DNA of 64,000 nucleotides from Arctopsyche grandis. Lineage: Eukaryota > Arthropoda > Insecta > Trichoptera > Hydropsychidae. The stretch spans positions 21,227,001 through 21,291,000 of the forward strand of contig NC_135362.1 of assembly GCF_051622035.1 (NCBI RefSeq), read 5' to 3'. Shown here in pieces: positions 49,401 to 63,114 of this stretch; the stretch's first letter is position 1, and every line of letters starts with the position of its first letter. The translations under genes and the position numbers were made by a program. The notes beneath the pieces were generated by a model that made no database searches, was not told where the DNA came from, and worked only from the letters and a program-made list of their open reading frames with translations.

Positions 49401-52400
49401 CCTGACTCGGAAATTACACTAAATGCTGTTGCGCCAGTGGAAAAACCAAATACGCAATTCCCTAGTGTTGCTACTGACAGCATATCAACTGATAAGGACA
49501 AATATATCGCTGATCCTTTGACAGATACTAGGATACCTGATATGAATAATGGATCGGCTGGTAATGTTTCCTCTCCAGCTGGTATTGTACAACATATACC
49601 ACCTATTCCACCTCAAAACACCTTAAATATGGCGACACCTCACGTAAATCTGAATCAAAATCCTCAAATACAAAATATGGGAATTCCAAACAGTGGATCA
49701 CCGCTTCATCAAACTCCTTTAAATATACCACCACAGATAAATATAGCATCTTCTAATATGACCCCTCTTCCAAATATGCCTTCCAGCATGGCACATGGAT
49801 TGCCCCCAATTCAGATCCAACCAATTATGACTTGCCCCATTGGACCACCAAACGCGATCCAAATGCCACCACAAATTAATCCATCAATGCAACCAGGACC
49901 TCATATGCATCCAAATATGCAAAATCATTTAGGTATGCCACCAAATATGGTTCCGATGGGAATGCCACCTCAGGGTCAATACGATGCCACAAATCCTATG
50001 ATGACAACCATGGGTATGGGTCCACGTGGACCTATTATGCCTATGGGACCAATGCCACCTGGAGGTATGCAGATGATGGCTCCAGGCATGATTCCACACC
50101 CTAACATGAATAGTGTGTATCAAACTCCTATAACTCACCACCAAGAGAGAGCAGCGTTGCAACAACAAATTCAAGAGATATATTGTATGCCAGCATCTCC
50201 CGAAAATCAAGAAAAAGTGATGAGATTGCAAGAAAGACTTGGTATCCTTCAGCAACATGAAACCAACGATAAATGTAGCGGTGGACCCCAATGCATTTTA
50301 CAAAATCCCATGTATGGTTCACCAATGATTGATAGTCCTCAAGTTTCTAGCACTACTGGCAGAGGTAGAACCAAAGGTCCTACTAAACCGAGAAAGCCAC
50401 GAATCAAAAAATCTGACAAAATGGCTATACCCCACAATCCCGAAAATTTACCTGTTTCTGAAGACTGTGTAACACCGGGAACAGGCTTAAAATCCGTAAC
50501 AGATATCACTGAAATTGGAGCCAGCAATGAATTGTTTTCAATGGATAATTCATTTATATCTAGTGAGATTGATGATATTGATGCTAAGAACAAAAAGTTA
50601 AAGTCAATGAGGAAACCAAGAGAGAAGAAAATAAAAGAGCCTAAAATTCCCAAAGAGCCAAAGACACCAAAGGAGCCTAAAACGCCAAAGGAAAGAAAGA
50701 AAAGGGAGCCAAAGGATCCCAATACCCCTAAGAGAAAACGCACTAATAAGAGAAAGAATTCTGGTGAATTTGATAATGAATGTGAAAGCAATAAGATGTT
50801 TCCGATGGATGTTCAAAATGAATCTAAACCATTTGGTTATGAAAATATGCCTGTGACTGATATAACATTGACCGGTGATGCCCCTCCTACATCTACTAAT
50901 GGTTCCACATTGGATGAATCTGGCGTTACAGATTTTGATGATATTCCAGTGTCAAAAATACCCATTAAAGAATTATTAGAAGAAGCTGCTGCAGCAAGGA
51001 AAGATAGAGATGAAAGTGTATATGACTTAGACGACGATGTTTATGCTAATGACACTACACCTAAAAAGAAGATCAATAATCGCCGGAGTAAATTTCCCAC
51101 CAATTCTGCAAAGAAAGCGAAACGTCCACCCGGACCTCGACGCAGGAAACGAGGCATTGTTCTTGAATCTGATGGTGAACCCGATGATCTGATCACTACT
51201 CCCCCTCCTTCACCTCCTCCTGAAGGAGATTGTGATAGTTCTAAACGACGATCTGCTAGGCACACTCAAAGGAAAAAATATACAGACGATGTTATGTTGA
51301 GATTATCAGATGATGAGTTTGCAATAGTTTCAACTTCTAAGGGTGAAAAAGAACAATCTCCCAAGGAAAATGTCAAAGCTACACCTTCAAAAGACACTGA
51401 TGTTGACGATAAAGAAGTAGTTAGTAAACCAAATTATGTGTATATAAATACAACAGATGAAGATTCCATGATAGTACAGTTTATTTTAGCATCAAGAGTG
51501 GGAAAGAGGGAACAAATTCCAGAACTTGCTAAACCTCAGACTCAAACACCACCCGATGTAAAACTAGAAGTTGATTCGGAAGCTCCAGAAGCTGTTGTTA
51601 AAGATGAAATCACTGATGAAATTGTGGGTGAAATTAGCGAAACTAAAGAAAATGACATCGATAAACATACTGATAAGGAGGCTTCTGAAACTAAACAAGA
51701 AATCGAGAAAATAGACGATGATGCGGCTAAAATTGTAGAAAAAGAAAATATCGAAGAATCATCACAAGAAGAAGAATCTGTAAAAGTTGATTCTGAGGAG
51801 AAACCCATAGACAAACCTGTAGAAAAATTGTTGGAAAATGAATCTTCTACAGTTGCAGTACCAGAAAATGTCGAAAAGGAAACAGTTGATGAAATACAAC
51901 CACTTTCCATTGTAAAAGAAGAACAAAAAGATGAAGTCCAAGAAATTGAAACTGAAAATATGGAATCTTCTGCAAACGAGAAAGAAGGTGAAGTTGCATT
52001 AGATTCTAACGTTTCAGCAGAATTACCAACAGAGTCAACTACATCTGAACCACAAGATCCACAAAATCCAGATAAACCTCATCTTGTTATGGTTGATGTT
52101 GAAGAATTTTTCGTAAAATATCGTAACTTTTCTCATTTACATTGTGAATGGAAGACTGAAGAAGAATTATATAAAGGAGATAAAAGAATATATTCGAAAA
52201 TAAAAAGATTCAAACAGAAGCAGTCTCAGCAGGTCAATATTTTTGAATATTTTGACGAGGAACCATTCAATCCCGACTATGTGGAAGTAGAGCGTATTCT
52301 AGATGTATCTGAACATGTAGATCCAGCCACTTCTGAGTGTGCAAAACATTACCTAGTTAAATGGAAAAGTCTTCAATATGAAGATAGTACTTGGGAATTA

Positions 52401-55400
52401 GAGGAAGATGTCGATCCCTTAAAAATAAAGCAATTTGAAATTTTCAGGAATATACCACCAAAAGATAAATGGAGATTTAAAAAGCGACCACCACCTGAAC
52501 AATGGCTCCAATTAAAAGAATCGCCTTTGTACAAAGGAGGAAATACTCTACGACCTTATCAATTGGAAGGACTAAATTGGTTATTATTTTCGTGGTTTAA
52601 TGGCCGAAACTGTATATTAGCCGATGAAATGGGCTTGGGTAAAACAATTCAAAGCCTTACATTTATCAATTCTGTGTGGGAGTTGGGTATTCGAGGCCCT
52701 TTTCTTGTTATTGCACCATTGTCCACTATTCCTAATTGGCAGCGAGAATTGGAAGGATGGACTGATATGAATGTAGTTGTTTATCATGGTTCCCAACAAA
52801 GTAGGGCCATGCTACAAGAATATGAGATGTTCTATAAGAATGACAAAGGCAATTTTATCAAAGAACTTACTAAATTCAATGTTCTGATTACTACCTTTGA
52901 AGTAGTCGTCACTGATTCTCAAGACTTGAAACTTTTCAACTGGAGACTGTGCATCATTGATGAAGCTCACAGGTTGAAAAATAGGAATTGTAAACTTTTG
53001 GAAGGCTTACGACAGCTTCATTTAGAACACCGAGTTTTACTATCAGGAACTCCTTTGCAAAATAATGTCAATGAACTCTTTTCGTTATTGAACTTCTTAG
53101 AGCCATCCCAATTCTCTAGTTGTGAAGCATTTTTGACAGAGTTTGGTCAATTAAAGAGCGAATCTGAAGTTTTGAAATTGCAAGCATTATTAAAGCCAAT
53201 GATGTTGAGACGTCTTAAAGAAGATGTCGAAAAAACACTTGCACCAAAGGAAGAAACTGTAATTGAAGTTGAACTGACCAATATACAAAAAAAATATTAC
53301 AGGGGTATTTTGGAACGCAATTTTACGTTCCTTTCCAAAGGGGCATCGTCTGCTGCCAATATTCCCAACTTGATGAACACGATGATGGAGCTGCGGAAGT
53401 GCTGCATCCATCCTTATCTACTCAACGGTGCTGAAGATCAAATTCAATATGATTACAAACAGACACATGGTGAAGATTGTGATGCCTATCATAAGGCTCT
53501 CATTCAATCGTCTGGTAAAATGGTCTTGATCGATAAACTTTTAGCGAAGCTTAAGGCTAATGGACACAGAGTACTTATTTTTAGTCAAATGGTAAGATGT
53601 CTAGACATATTGGAGGATTATTTAATGTATCGAAAATATCCTTTCGAAAGAATTGATGGACGAATTCGAGGAAATATGCGTCAAGAAGCCATTGATAGAT
53701 TTTCCAAACCCGACTCGGATAGATTTGTATTCTTGCTATGTACTAAAGCTGGCGGCTTGGGAATTAATTTAACAGCTGCGGATACCGTTATTATTTATGA
53801 TAGTGATTGGAATCCACAGAATGATTTACAAGCTCAGGCGAGATGTCATCGTATCGGACAGCAAAAAATGGTTAAAATTTATCGATTGCTGTGTCGAAAT
53901 ACCTACGAACGGGAGATGTTTGACAAAGCATCTTTAAAACTCGGCTTAGATAAAGCGATTTTACAAAGTATGAACACATCTCAGGGTGGGAAAGAAGGCA
54001 ATAGCAAGCAACTTTCGAAAAAAGAAATAGAGGATCTTTTGAAGAAGGGAGCGTACGGAGCTGTTATGGACGACGACAATGCTGGTGACAAATTCTGCGA
54101 AGAAGATATTGACATAATTTTAGCCCGACGAACGCAAATTATTCAAATGGAGTCGGAAAAAGGCTCCACATTCTCGAAGGCGAGTTTTTCGTCGTCTGGA
54201 ATACGGCTGGATATAGACATAGATGATCCCGATTTTTGGAAAAAATGGGCCAAAAAAGCTGAAATTGATCCGACAGATCCCAAAAAAGAAGAAGAAGAAT
54301 TAGTAATGACAGAACCTCGACGTCGAACCCAAATAAAGCGCTATGGACACGATGATGGTGCTCTAGAAATGTCTGATATGGATTCTACGCCTGACATATC
54401 GGACGACGATGGTGACGGTTTGTATTCATATTAGTTGGCGTTATTTAATTATGTAGTTTTTCTTTTTAATAAATTTTTTCTCTTTAGGTATTTGTCTTCG
54501 TAATAAAAGGCGCAAAGATAAATTTGGAAGAAGAGGAAAACGGTACAATGACGAGTACCTCCCGAAACATGATGGCATATTCGTTGAAGAGATTATTTAC
54601 GGAAATTGGACCCGATTAGAATGCTTCAAAATTGAAAGAGGTCTTCTAACATTTGGGTGTGTATCTTTATTTTTTTATTTAATTTGAAATTTATATTCTC
54701 TTGAACTTACTCAAAATTGTTTTGTTAACATTGAAGAGAGAAGAGAACTTTTGATTTATCAATATTAAATTGGAGTAAATTTATTTCATTTTATTCGACA
54801 ATTAAAAGTGATTTAGAGTTGTATTGCCTGATCCAACTGTATGCATATCCATATTTATGATTCTATTGTATGGTCAATGCTGTCATGGTAACTTAATTAT
54901 TGATTTAGGTTGGATACCTAACATTTTTAAGTCTATTCCTGTTCTAGTTGCATTTATTATTCTTCACTCGAATACCGACATTGTTTTGCTCTTTATTACT
55001 TCAAATGGAGGTATTTAATCAAAACAGTGCTTTGTTGAGAAATCAGAATCTGAAATTTCAGAATCGAGTTTTAAATCTGGAGAATATCGTTTTGAAAAAT
55101 TTCTTTATATTAATGGCTGACAACAAAATTGAAAACATTGAAACGGTTTTGCATCATGATAAAATGAATTTAACTGTTGATATACTATCATCTTTTGACT
55201 GGCTTTCAACAGATCGTATCAAGAATATTGTAATTATTATAAGTGCCGAGATTGAAAAATTCTCTCTCAACGCTTCAGTTGAGAAATTAAACTACAATAG
55301 ACGGTTGTTAGCCACCAAAAATGACATTGAAAAAATGTCTATGAAATCAACCTTATTACACGAAGCAAAAGTACTGTACGATGAATTTGTATTGAAAAAA

Positions 55401-58400
55401 ATTAATTCCCAGAAAATATCTGCAGAATATTGGAAAAAGTGTATTGACAATTATTGCGTTCCCATACAAAAGAAAATTCGTAATGAAAAACTGCACATAT
55501 CCATTTTGAATCGGTCAAATAAAAATATCACTTCAATTCTACACGATATAGAGGAGATGCCCCAGTTGCCACAAACTATTGATTTCGAAAAAATCAATAT
55601 TGAAATTGCAGCAAATAATGACAGCTACATTCATTCTAGCGCTCGCATTAAACATTTGAAAAGATCATTAAACATAATTAATGACGATGACGTAAATTAT
55701 CGACGGAGACTTCTATTAAAAAATATGAAGATTGATTCTTTGACTTTTACAATTCAAACAAAACAGCGAAATCTTAACGAAATAAAGAATGACCACTGTA
55801 TTACGTTGAAAAAAGTTGAAAACATTTTGGAGGTTATGTCATTTCTTCAGAATTTGGCAAAAAAATATAATTGTCCTGAAACAATTGAATATGTAAAAGT
55901 GAAGGCTAATTCTTAAAATAAATTGAAAAATTCTGTTTTTTCAATTATAACTATGTATTAATTATATTCATTTTTAAATATGGAATTCAATCATTATATT
56001 CAAATTTAGCACATTCGTCGCTTTGGAGCAATCTGTTAGATGAGTGTGCTCGATTAATTGATGTATAATAAAATAAAATAAATTGCAATGTTATTTAATA
56101 CGATTTAAAATAAAGGAAAATATTAAATTGTATTTTTTTATTTTACATTCCATACCAGATATATATATTTTTTTGTTTATTACAATTGTTTCTGAAATAT
56201 ATTCCAAAAATTGAATTACGTGTCTTCGCATAGTTAAATCTTTTGTCTCATTACTTTCAGATGGGGTAGATGGGAGGACATACTCGGAAGAAATCAATTT
56301 CGCAGAGGATGGACTATTTCGGACATAGAAGATTGTGCCAGAATCATAGTAATTAATTTCTTTGCTGTATCAATTCACAACCCCATATAAGTGCTTATCG
56401 AAAAGTGCTGTTTTTAATTCTGTATAATTATTTAATGATGATTAACCATGCTAATACCGAGAGAATGTAGGTTCTCGCTGAGTTCTATTAAATCTGAAAA
56501 TTAGTTTAGAACTCTTAATTTCCTTACGTGTGTTTGCAATCTGATACAATTTGATTCCCTCTTACAGGTATTATTCTGTCTCCGTTATTACAAAGGCGAC
56601 GAGAAAATAAGAAACTTCATTTGGGATCTTATTCAACCTACAGAAAACGGTGAAATCAGTATAGCTCACAACCACAGTGGTTTACACAATCCTGTGCCTA
56701 GAGGAAGAAACGCTAAAAAGAAACTAAAATGTAGGGATACTAAAGATCCAAAACTTAATCTACAAAAATGGGAAGATTCGTCACATTGGAGTTCGTCGGA
56801 AAGATTTGATTGCGAAGCGTATTTGGAAAATAATTATAAAAAACACCTTTTCCGGCATGCTAATAAGTAAGTTAGGATATGTATTGATTAACTTGAAAAA
56901 AATTCATTGATTTCATTCTAGATTTGAATTTTTGTCAGTGTATATATGTACTTGAATTTTTTGTCGTGGATTTTTACAGACTTTTGCTTCGCGTCCGTCT
57001 CATGTATTATATCAAACATGAAGTTATCAGCGATCTTGCCCAACAAATCAGTGAAGGTGTTAATGCAAGGTACTTATTTTTAAATTTAACAATTAATTAG
57101 TTGACATTGCTTTGCTTCGATAACCAATTAAAACTTTATTAAGCTATTTGTGCATCATAAATCACAATCAAATGTCATGCCCCATTCTGCATGATTGTTT
57201 TGTTATCATATTATGAGATGCTTCCTAGGTTATTAGATATCTGCTTTTTTTTTCTTAATGTTTATTATTTTTATCTTTTCTTTATTTTGTGCCAAAATAA
57301 ACTCTTGTATGTGTGTGTTTTGATATCCCTATTACTAACAGCGGATTGGCACGCTCTCCGACAAGGCACTTAGCCGAAACTTGCTATATCAATGTAATGA
57401 ACACCAGATATTTAAAAAAAAATATCTGTTGTGAGTGAGATGATAGTATTATGTCGAAGAATGACACTTTGTGATTGAGATGTGTGTTGTGTGTGGCAGT
57501 GCCCTGCCGATGCGCGTTCCCCCCGCAAATCACCCGCCGCTCTCATGGTGGGATTCAGCCTGCGATGTTTCTTTGCTTGTTGGAATCTACAAACACGGCT
57601 ACGAGAACTACCTCGCCATGCGTATTGATCCACAGTTGGAATTTTTACATCGGTTGGGACCACCCGATTTTGGTGAATGCGCGAATCTCAAGTAAGTAGC
57701 CGAGGCAATAAATACCATGACATTTTTTGATTATTTGGGGAAACAATAGATCTTCAAATCGTTACGTATGCAGTAGAATTCGGTTATAGCTTTCATATAA
57801 ATGAATTCTGCCGAGTTTGGTAACCGCCTGAAAAGGATCTCTTCATTTTTATATCATACATAATATAGTTCTACTAAATATATAATATATATTTTTTTGA
57901 ATATGCTTTTTTATAATGATTTATTTTTTTGTATGCTTGCATTTTAGTTATGTCAATTAACTATTAACACCTGTTTGTGCTTGAATGTTTACATATTCTC
58001 CTTAGTATTACACATACTCTCTTAGATTTATATTAGACTATATACATATTAATGTATACTATTTACAAACCTGATATAAATTTACACAATTACGATTACA
58101 ATTATTTTAAAAAATCTTCAAAGTTTTTTAATAAGAATATATAAATGTATTCTTGATGTAATTCCAATTTTGAGAAATATTTAAGTCGTTGCTAAAAAAA
58201 TGTTTTATTAATTTGGTTACTATAATTTTTACTTTTTTTAAATGTAGAAAGTTGCTGAAATTAAATTGTCACACTGCTTTATTCCATTAATTCATTATAA
58301 TCATTCGTAATTTATATGTAAAATTACAGAAATGAAGATTTAATGAAAAGTATCATAGATCAAGGTGAGGAGGAACTTTCTAATCGAGGTCATGATACTC

Positions 58401-59049
58401 CATTATCATCTCCACCATCTTCACCTATTCAGGCATCTGGCGATTTAGATGAAAGTACACAAGGAAGTAGTACAAGTTGTCTAGCACCAATTGCCAGTGG
58501 TCAGTGGCCTTCCATACAAGATCTGAATACTCGATTACGACGACTGATTACTTCATATCAACGAAGCTATAAGAAAGAAGAATTACGATTGCAACAAAGA
58601 GCAAGGGTAGAGTGCTACTTCCAGTCAAAAATATATTTGTTATTTTTCACGTGATACTATATTTTTATTTTACCTTTATAGGTTGATCGACGTGATAAAT
58701 TCGATCATCTGGTTCGTGACAAAGATCGTGAAGAATCCATGTCACAGTGGTCCAAGACAGAAGAGGAAGCATTTTGTAAAACTGTGGGGTCGTATGGTGT
58801 TGAATTCGATCCTGCAACTAAAAGCTTACGTTGGGGACGATTTAAAGCTCTTGCAAAATTAGATAAACCCGATGAAGCACTCACTGATTATTTAAAGGCA
58901 TTTATGGTAATGTGTAAAAGACAATGCGGCCTAATGGTCAGTGAAGAAGAAATGCCTTTGCATGATCTCACTGCAGAGTCGATCGGTGAAGAACGAGCAA
59001 TCACGACTTTAGAAAGGTTTTAATTTATATAAAATCTTAAATTGTATAT

Positions 59050-59138
<89 letters not shown>

Positions 59139-62100
59139 GAAATGAATATTTTTTAATTCAAATTTTAGGATTGATTTGTTGAGGGTGCTAAGGGAAGAAA
59201 TTATTTGTCATCCAATGATAGATACAAAGTTGTTAAATTGTGAGACAAATGAAGACACACCACCATGGTGGATTGTTGGAGCATATGACAAGATATTGGT
59301 AACTGGAATATGCAAGTAAGTATTATAGCAATTTATTATATCTAACTATCTCATGTTTTTTTAAGTGTAATTGTATTTTTTATTTAATTAATATTAACTA
59401 CTTTTTTAGACATGGTCTTGGAGATTCTTATCAAAAATTGTTTTGTGATCCCAAACTTCCTTATGCGGATGCTGCCAAAAAATGGATTGAACTCAAAAAT
59501 AAAAGTGTACCTGAAGTTAAAGAAAGCGCTGAAGTTGAAAAAATTAAAGAAAGCAAAGAAAAAAAAGATGAAGAAGAGGAAGTTGCGCAAGAAAATAATG
59601 ATAAGCCAGCTGTTACTGTTCAAAGTGAAGCATCTGTTTCAGAAAAGAAAAATGAAAATGAAGAAAACGATTCTGAAAGTCTCGGTGCTGTTTCTGAGTT
59701 GGAAACTTTAACTAAAGCTGTTAAGACTGATTCTGATGATAAAACTACTGATTCTGCCTCTTCTGTTCACTGGTTTACGGATCAGACTTTGGAAACTAGA
59801 CTTCATCATATTATTCACAACGTTCAAAACAATGAATGGCCACTATCTAACAAAAATCATGCCGATTTAATTGCTCGTGGTATTAATGCAACACCTCCAC
59901 ACAATTCATCTCCATTGCCTACATCATCTCCGGGACCTTCAGCTTCACCTTTACCTCGCAGTTCTCAATCTTTTCAGTCACAATTACCTAGCCAATCACT
60001 TTTATCTAAACACAAAAAACATATTGCTATTGATGTTGAAACGGAAAGAGCAAAACTTCATGCGTTACTGAATACTCCATCTCTCTCTGCTGCTCAAAGT
60101 AAGTTTCTATCAAATTTCAAATGTTTTTTTTTATTTCTTTTGTTATATTTTATTAATTTTTTTAGGCTCATTTTTAAATTTAGCACCTAAAGGCACACTG
60201 AATAGTTGGGAAAGAGATGATTCGAGTGATTCATCTAGGAGATCTACTCCAGCACCATTACCACCTCCACCCCCAGCACATCAAAGACCATCTCCATTGC
60301 CTGCTCATTCAATTAGGCCATCAACTCCTAGTCATCAGGCATTGAATTCGGGTGGGCCTGTTGATTTGTCTGCACCTCTTGACTTGAGTGAAGTGCAAGA
60401 TTTTTCTATGGCTAAGAAAGTACGCCCAAATACACCACCACCAATGCAAAACAAAGGAAAATTAGATGACATGTTAAGCAAACTCATGAAAAGGAAAAAT
60501 GTTGTAAGTATCTAAGTTTCTTAATAGAATAAATTTAAATGGTTTTCTCTAATCGGAACTATTTTTACAGCCTGAACCGGAAGTAATCAATGATAAGCAG
60601 AAAAAACGTCGAAAACTAGATGAAATAGTTCTCGGTTTATCTGCTGCAAAAACTGGAACTACAAGTATCACTCCAAGTCTTGAAATTCCTAAAAAGAATC
60701 CAATAATGGCAAATGTGACATTGACACCTGCACCACCACCAACATCTTCAACATCTTCTCCATCACAAAAGCCATTTTCTATTACTGTAACCAGTGTACC
60801 TGCAAATCAAGTACCTCCGAAGGATCTATCAGGATATTCGAGTCATCTCAACGAACCAAAACAACGAAAATCATCTCCAATAACTACTCCATCAACATCA
60901 CAGAGGAAAAACTACGAGAGTATGTTATCAGATATGAATAAAGCGACTGACCTTAGTTCTAAAATTAATGCATATTCACACGAAGCCAAAGTGAACAAAT
61001 GGCTTGCTGAACAGAGTGCTGTAGCGGGCGTTAGCGACACTCTTGCTGATTATATGGCTCAACGTCGACGTCGGCGTCCTGATCCGCTTTTAGACTTTAA
61101 AAGATTGACAGGTGAAGAACATGTTCCAGTAATTCATCGTTTATCGGGAAAACGTTTGAGTGGGCCCAAAGCACCGCAACTTAAACATTTGCCACAATGG
61201 ATTGCTGAGAATCCCATGTATGATATGGATCCTAAATGGACAGATAGTGTTAAAGAATCGGTAAAATTATCTCCAGACTCGAGGCCATCTCGAGCATCGT
61301 CATCTACGCCTTCCATGGAAAAGAAAAAAGGTCGACCACCAATTGTTGATGCGTCAAATGCTGTATCATCATCGATGGCATCTAATATGGCATTTTCAGG
61401 ACTTTCTGCTTCTAATTTAGCTAGCTTAAATAATTCACTTTTGTCAGGACTGTCTGGCCTTGGTGGATTTGATCCCAAAACTTTGGCTAGCACTATATCA
61501 AATTTAGCTAATTTTGATCCTAAAACCCTCGGTACGTTTGATCCGAAATTACTAGCCAGTCTTGGAAGTTTTGATCCAAAAACAAATCCATTACTTATGC
61601 CTTTTGGAGGAATGCCCAACATGTTAAGTAATATGAGTAGCAGCAATATGTTTGCTAATTTAGCTGGATTAGGTTTGTCTGGCTTTTCAGGCATGGATAT
61701 GTCAGGTCTAGGTGCAAGTACTGGCAATGAAAGTGCATCATCGTCGACAAATAAATCAAAATCAAGAAAAAATACAGATATGCACATGTCCAGTGGAAAA
61801 GGAGGATCAACGAGTGCATCATCACAATTTCCATTCCTTTTCCCTAATCCAGGTTTACTATATCCACCTTTGGGGTTGGGTGGACTAAACCCATTTGGAG
61901 TTCAACCTGGACTATCATCTGCTTACGATGCTCTTACACAATGTGGTCTACTCAATGGTGGGTTAAGTGTAAGCACGTCTGCATCATCGCACAATACTAC
62001 CACACAAAGTACTGCTAGATCTGGAAAAGCAACTACTTCAAGAATACCCAGTTCGTCTACTTCTACGTCCACCACTACTTCCAGACATCAAAAATCTAAT

Positions 62101-63114
62101 ATAGATAGGCAACAGCAAGCACATTTGCAGCATTTGCTTTTGCCGCATGACACTTATTTATTAGAATCACTTAGTAAAGTGTCTGCTTACGATACTAAAC
62201 CTAGTGAAAAACGACCGCGAGACGTGGAAAGAAGAGATACAGTTGAATTGACTAAAGTAGAAAAACGTAAAAGCAGTGAGTCTGCTAAATCTCATTTTAC
62301 TCCTGAATTTATGGCTGTACAAGAACAACTTTTAAAATCAGCGAAAGGTGATAAAAAAGAATCTGATATAAGTAAAATGTTATATGAACAAATGGCGTCT
62401 GGCGCTTTGTCTGCCAGTTTAGTTAGTACAGGAAATGCCAAACGCAAAGACGACGATCCTAAAGATTCTTTTGAAAAACTGAGTAAAACATCTGCTGAAT
62501 TTATAGCTAGGAGCCTAGAAGATCAAAGACTTCCCACTCCATCAGATTCAAAATCTCAGATAGAAGTATCATCTCCAGAGGCCGAAAATCTCACAATGCG
62601 TGATGATGAAACTTGTAGTCCAAATAAGATTGAAGCTGAAAGTATGACTCAGCCGGCTGCCCAGACTCCCACTGTCGATAATTCTATTGCTATCAACGAG
62701 ATGGATCTCGAGGACTTGATAGCCCCTTCTACTGTTGTACGTAGTAGCGCAACAGTTCCTGAAGATGATAAGCCTGTAGAAACTTGTCTAAAATCGCCTT
62801 ACAAATCGGAAAATGAACCCGAGCCAGAGCAATGTCCTTCACCTTTGCAAAACGAAAGTAAAGAAGAACAAAATAAATCTCATACGTCGGAAGATGCGTC
62901 TTCAACGGAACCATCGCAAGACAACAGCGACGGTTCCAAGAAAACGGTAGTGCGGAAACCTCGCGGCAAAAGACCCCGTGACGAAATGGAGCAACCTACC
63001 GAAAGGAAACGAGAGTTGCGGTCCAGCGCAGGCAGACAAGCTGCTGCAGCAGCTGCTCGCGCTGCCGCCGCTGCTCGTCAGGAACAAGCTGCGGCTGCCC
63101 AACCGCCTCCATGA
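46404..63114 (+). CDS. kis: Kismet-type chromodomain helicase DNA-binding protein (CHD7/8 class)
   Basis: ATP-dependent nucleosome remodeller of CHD subfamily III, nuclear, a Trithorax-group factor. Coding exons: 46404-46537, 46618-46865, 46941-47059, 47160-47276, 47415-54411 (or -54417), 54488-54656, 56261-56348, 56568-56866, 56980-57069, 57500-57691, 58330-58606, 58682-59016, 59169-59315, 59410-60098, 60166-60503, 60571-63114; all phases agree, giving about 4,260 residues. Order: a His/Pro/Gln- and Met/Pro-rich N-terminus; Lys-rich basic and acidic segments; chromodomain 1 near residue 1765; chromodomain 2 ([20 protein letters not shown]) near 1850; SNF2 ATPase with DEMGLGKT near 1943 and DEAH near 2054; helicase C to QARCHRIGQ near 2345; SANT-like region ([25 protein letters not shown]); one BRK domain ([18 protein letters not shown]) near 3600; an Ala-rich C-terminus. 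The start [10 protein letters not shown] is the first in-frame Met. Shorter than Drosophila kismet-L. Unspliced exon 5 would stop at 54432-54434. Confidence 0.96.
47737..48065 (+). repeat. Coding minisatellite: His-Pro-Gly-Gln pentapeptides in kismet
   Basis: About 22 copies of a 15-bp unit encoding Gln-Pro-His-Pro-Gly and variants ([15 protein letters not shown]), in frame in kismet coding exon 5. Codon usage varies between units, so the array is not a very recent expansion. It gives a histidine-rich low-complexity tract. Confidence 0.9.
55005..55916 (+). CDS. CCDC113/CFAP263-like coiled-coil protein, nested in kismet intron
   Basis: A 303-codon intronless frame from [14 protein letters not shown] (55005; an upstream in-frame ATG at 54948 is possible), lying wholly inside the kismet intron 54657-56260 on the same strand. 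It is predicted to be all-helical and coiled-coil. The second half resembles the DUF4201 domain of the ciliary protein CCDC113: [20 protein letters not shown], then [17 protein letters not shown], then [12 protein letters not shown], ending [11 protein letters not shown]. In that family the protein is an axonemal or centriolar-satellite component of motile cilia; in an insect this would mean sperm flagella or chordotonal neurons, which I infer. AATAAA starts three bases after the stop. Absence of introns suggests a retrogene. Membership in this or the related CCDC96 family is moderately sure. Confidence 0.7.
   Translation: MEVFNQNSALLRNQNLKFQNRVLNLENIVLKNFFILMADNKIENIETVLHHDKMNLTVDILSSFDWLSTDRIKNIVIIISAEIEKFSLNASVEKLNYNRRLLATKNDIEKMSMKSTLLHEAKVLYDEFVLKKINSQKISAEYWKKCIDNYCVPIQKKIRNEKLHISILNRSNKNITSILHDIEEMPQLPQTIDFEKINIEIAANNDSYIHSSARIKHLKRSLNIINDDDVNYRRRLLLKNMKIDSLTFTIQTKQRNLNEIKNDHCITLKKVENILEVMSFLQNLAKKYNCPETIEYVKVKANS
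59055..59133. repeat. (AT)n microsatellite in kismet intron
   Basis: About 79 bp of AT dinucleotides in the short intron 59017-59168, between coding exons 12 and 13, close to the acceptor. Confidence 0.95.

Noticed and set aside
49112-51910. Many minus-strand frames opposite kismet exon 5
   Set aside because: Antisense shadows of a long real exon; their residue content mirrors the coding strand's codon bias.
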